A DNA stretch of 18,821 bases from Clostridiales bacterium (GTDB lineage Bacteria; Bacillota; Clostridia; Peptostreptococcales; BM714): the NCBI GenBank assembly GCA_002869095.1, contig PKTO01000274.1:1-18821 (forward strand). Direction: 5' to 3'. The translations under genes and the position numbers were made by a program. The notes beneath the pieces are model-generated. The model saw only the letters and a list, made by a program, of their open reading frames with translations. It was not told the DNA's origin and did not search any database. Each line of letters opens with the position of its first letter. The stretch's first letter is position 1. Positions 17,473-18,821 of this stretch are shown piece after piece.

Positions 17473-17579
17473 AGTGTGAAAAGCGAAATATTCAAGCAGA
17501 CCCAATGCCCCGGGTTTTGAAGTTTCTCTTTTTTAATAGAATAATCATATGAAGAAGATTCATATTGGGAGGTAAAGTC
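17473..17579 (+). ncRNA. Probable L13 (rplM) autoregulatory leader
   Basis: The 5' leader between the promoter and rplM is structured. TTCA-AGC-AGACCC (17491-17503) pairs with GGGTTT-TGAA (17512-17521) around AATGCCCC, with a three-base bulge; a perfect ATATGAA/TTCATAT hairpin (17547-17565) sits just before the SD GGGAGG; AAGAG/CTCTT (17470-17474, 17526-17530) could close the first domain. Leaders upstream of rplM-rpsI in Firmicutes are a known family (L13 leader), thought to bind L13. I infer membership from position and structure; I could not compare it with the family model. Confidence 0.6.
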
Positions 17580-18014
17580 ATGAAAAGTTTTGTAGCTAAG
17601 CCTCATGAGGTTGAAAAGAAATGGTATGTGGTAGATGCAACCGACAAGCCGCTTGGAAGACTGGCATCGCAAGTTGCCAACATCCTAAGGGGAAAACACA
17701 AACCTATCTTCACGCCGCATGTGGACACCGGTGATTTTGTAATCATCATAAATACCGACAAAGTCAAGTTGACAGGCAAGAAGCTAGACCAAAAGATGTA
17801 CAGATGGCACACAGGCTATCCAGGAGGCCTCAAAGAGAGGACTTACCGTGAAATGATGGCCACCAAGTCCGACAGAATTGTTTACGAAGCCGTTAAGGGA
17901 ATGATTCCCCACAACAAGCTTGGCAGACAGGTTATTAAAAAGCTCAAGGTATGCAAGGGTGCGGAACATAACCATCAGGCTCAAATGCCTGAAGATTTGG
18001 ACATACAAGTATAA
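17580..18014 (+). CDS. rplM: 50S ribosomal protein L13
   Basis: L13 (uL13) is an early large-subunit assembly protein. The 144-residue product starts [20 protein letters not shown] and carries the family segments [33 protein letters not shown] and [29 protein letters not shown]. The frame is open from 17565, but the ATG at 17580 follows GGGAGGTAAAG and gives the family N-terminus. It has its own promoter and is followed 17 bases later by rpsI. Confidence 0.98.
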   Translation: MKSFVAKPHEVEKKWYVVDATDKPLGRLASQVANILRGKHKPIFTPHVDTGDFVIIINTDKVKLTGKKLDQKMYRWHTGYPGGLKERTYREMMATKSDRIVYEAVKGMIPHNKLGRQVIKKLKVCKGAEHNHQAQMPEDLDIQV

Positions 18015-18031
18015 TGGAGGAGGATGGTTAA

Positions 18032-18424
18032 ATGGCTGGCGTTCAGTATTACGGGACAGGAAGAAGGAAAAAGTCCATTGCCAGGGTTAGATTAGTTCCC
18101 GGAAATGGTAAAATTCTGATAAACGGTAGAGATATTGAAGAGTATTTCAACTATGAAACACTCAGGATGGAAGTCAAAAGACCTCTTTTGCTGACTGAAA
18201 CAGAAGGCAAATTCGATGTCTTGGCGAAAGTCCACGGCGGTGGAACCACCGGTCAGGCCGGAGCTTTGAGACATGGAGTTTCAAGAGCTCTTTTGAAAGC
18301 CGACGGAGAATTCAGGGGAGCACTCAAAAAAGCGGGATTTCTTACCAGAGACGCAAGAATGGTCGAAAGAAAGAAATACGGCTTGAAAAAAGCAAGAAAA
18401 GCATCCCAGTTCTCGAAGAGATAG
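18032..18424 (+). CDS. rpsI: 30S ribosomal protein S9
   Basis: S9 (uS9) lies in the small-subunit head with a C-terminal tail reaching P-site tRNA. The 130-residue product has [18 protein letters not shown] at the start, the [19 protein letters not shown] segment, and the conserved ending [17 protein letters not shown], whose terminal KR contacts tRNA. GGAGGAGGATGG precedes the ATG at 18032. It is the last gene of the rplM unit. Confidence 0.98.
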   Translation: MAGVQYYGTGRRKKSIARVRLVPGNGKILINGRDIEEYFNYETLRMEVKRPLLLTETEGKFDVLAKVHGGGTTGQAGALRHGVSRALLKADGEFRGALKKAGFLTRDARMVERKKYGLKKARKASQFSKR

Positions 18425-18436
18425 GTATTGCCATTC

Positions 18437-18472
18437 AAAGCACCATGCATATGCATGGTGCTTTTATTTTTC
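18437..18472 (+). terminator. Intrinsic terminator 1 after rpsI (perfect palindrome)
   Basis: AAAGCACCATGCAT (18437-18450) is followed with no gap by its exact reverse complement (18451-18464), and then a T-rich tract to 18472. In RNA the hairpin must open at its centre to form a loop. It begins 13 bases after the rpsI stop. Confidence 0.9.
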
Positions 18473-18498
18473 CTCTGCTTTTAAACTGCTCCCCTGAT

Positions 18499-18526
18499 GC
18501 TTAATGCGTATGCATTATGCTTTTTT
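18499..18526 (+). terminator. Intrinsic terminator 2 after rpsI
   Basis: GCTTAATGC (18499-18507) and GCATTATGC (18512-18520) form a 9-bp stem with one T-T mismatch and a GTAT loop, followed by six T (18521-18526). The core resembles terminator 1, suggesting tandem or duplicated terminators. Confidence 0.75.
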
Positions 18527-18578
18527 GGTTTTGCGGCTGGGCAATGAGGGTAATAGATTTTTAAAGGAGGCTTTGCAA

Positions 18579-18821
18579 ATGGGGAAAATACTGTCGGCAT
18601 ATCTTATGCCTCACCCGCCTATAATAATAGAGGAAATAGGAAAGGGTGAAGAAAAGAAAATAGAAGAGACAATTAAGTCAATGCAATATATAGCAGAGTA
18701 CGTCAGGCAAAAGAGGCCTGACACCATAATTGTAATAACGCCGCATGGTCCGGTTTTCAGGGATGCTGTCGCCGTCTCTTACGGGGAACATTTGAGAGGG
18801 ACATTGGAAAAATTCAATGCA
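18579..18821 (+). CDS. AmmeMemoRadiSam-system MEMO1/extradiol-dioxygenase-like protein (5' part)
   Basis: The first 81 codons of a gene that runs off the window end. The sequence MGKILSAYLMPHPPIII and DTIIVITPHGPVF resembles the class III extradiol dioxygenase (LigB/MEMO1-like) domain of AmmeMemoRadiSam proteins; H12 and H56 lie where the family has metal-binding histidines. In many Clostridia this domain is fused to an AMMECR1 domain and the gene is followed by a radical SAM gene, neither of which is in the window. The biochemical role of this group is unresolved. AAAGGAGG before the ATG is a strong SD. The two terminators upstream imply a separate transcript, but I see no convincing promoter. 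Confidence 0.82.
   Translation, partial: MGKILSAYLMPHPPIIIEEIGKGEEKKIEETIKSMQYIAEYVRQKRPDTIIVITPHGPVFRDAVAVSYGEHLRGTLEKFNA

Overview
This window is the long ribosomal-protein supercluster of a low-to-moderate GC Gram-positive bacterium, almost certainly a member of the Clostridia. The evidence is: gene order S10-spc-alpha fused into one unidirectional run; the short zinc-binding form of S14; zinc-binding forms of S4 and L36; rpsD inside the alpha operon rather than elsewhere as in Bacillus; a KOW-domain gene between map and infA; strong AGGAGG ribosome-binding sites; and frequent TTG/GTG starts. I cannot assign the genus. All genes are on the + strand and there is no mobile element, tRNA, rRNA or CRISPR array.

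Layout. Positions 1-2934 carry the end of the S10 operon (rplB, rpsS, rplV, rpsC, rplP, rpmC, with rpsQ following). Positions 2960-8527 carry the spc genes (rpsQ, rplN, rplX, rplE, rpsN, rpsH, rplF, rplR, rpsE, rpmD, rplO, secY). Then come adk, map, a KOW-domain RNA-binding protein, infA and rpmJ (8549-10614), and the alpha genes rpsM, rpsK, rpsD, rpoA, rplQ (10725-13524), closed by a clear intrinsic terminator at 13542-13571. A second block holds the energising module of an ECF vitamin/metal transporter (ecfA1, ecfA2, ecfT), a UPF0316 membrane protein and truA (13632-17425). A consensus sigma-A promoter at 17438-17466 starts a third unit, with a structured leader that is probably the L13 autoregulatory leader, then rplM and rpsI, ending in two tandem terminators that look like duplicates. 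The window ends inside a gene of the AmmeMemoRadiSam group (a MEMO1/extradiol-dioxygenase-like protein).

How the genes work together. Nearly everything serves protein synthesis and its immediate needs: ribosomal proteins, initiation factor IF1, the RNA polymerase alpha subunit, the SecY export channel, methionine aminopeptidase for N-terminal trimming, adenylate kinase for adenylate balance, and TruA for tRNA pseudouridylation. The ECF module powers uptake of micronutrients through S components encoded elsewhere.

Main anomaly. The adenylate kinase gene adk, normally essential, is broken by a single in-frame TAA at 9014-9016, exactly where relatives have a Glu codon after the second CxxC of the zinc lid. 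The remaining 60 codons continue intact in the same frame up to the normal overlap with map. It is either a sequence error, a very recent nonsense mutation, or (less likely) a readthrough or split enzyme. No wholly new system was found. The other items worth checking are candidate regulatory RNAs before rpsM and rplM, and the unusual UPF0316 insertion between ecfT and truA.
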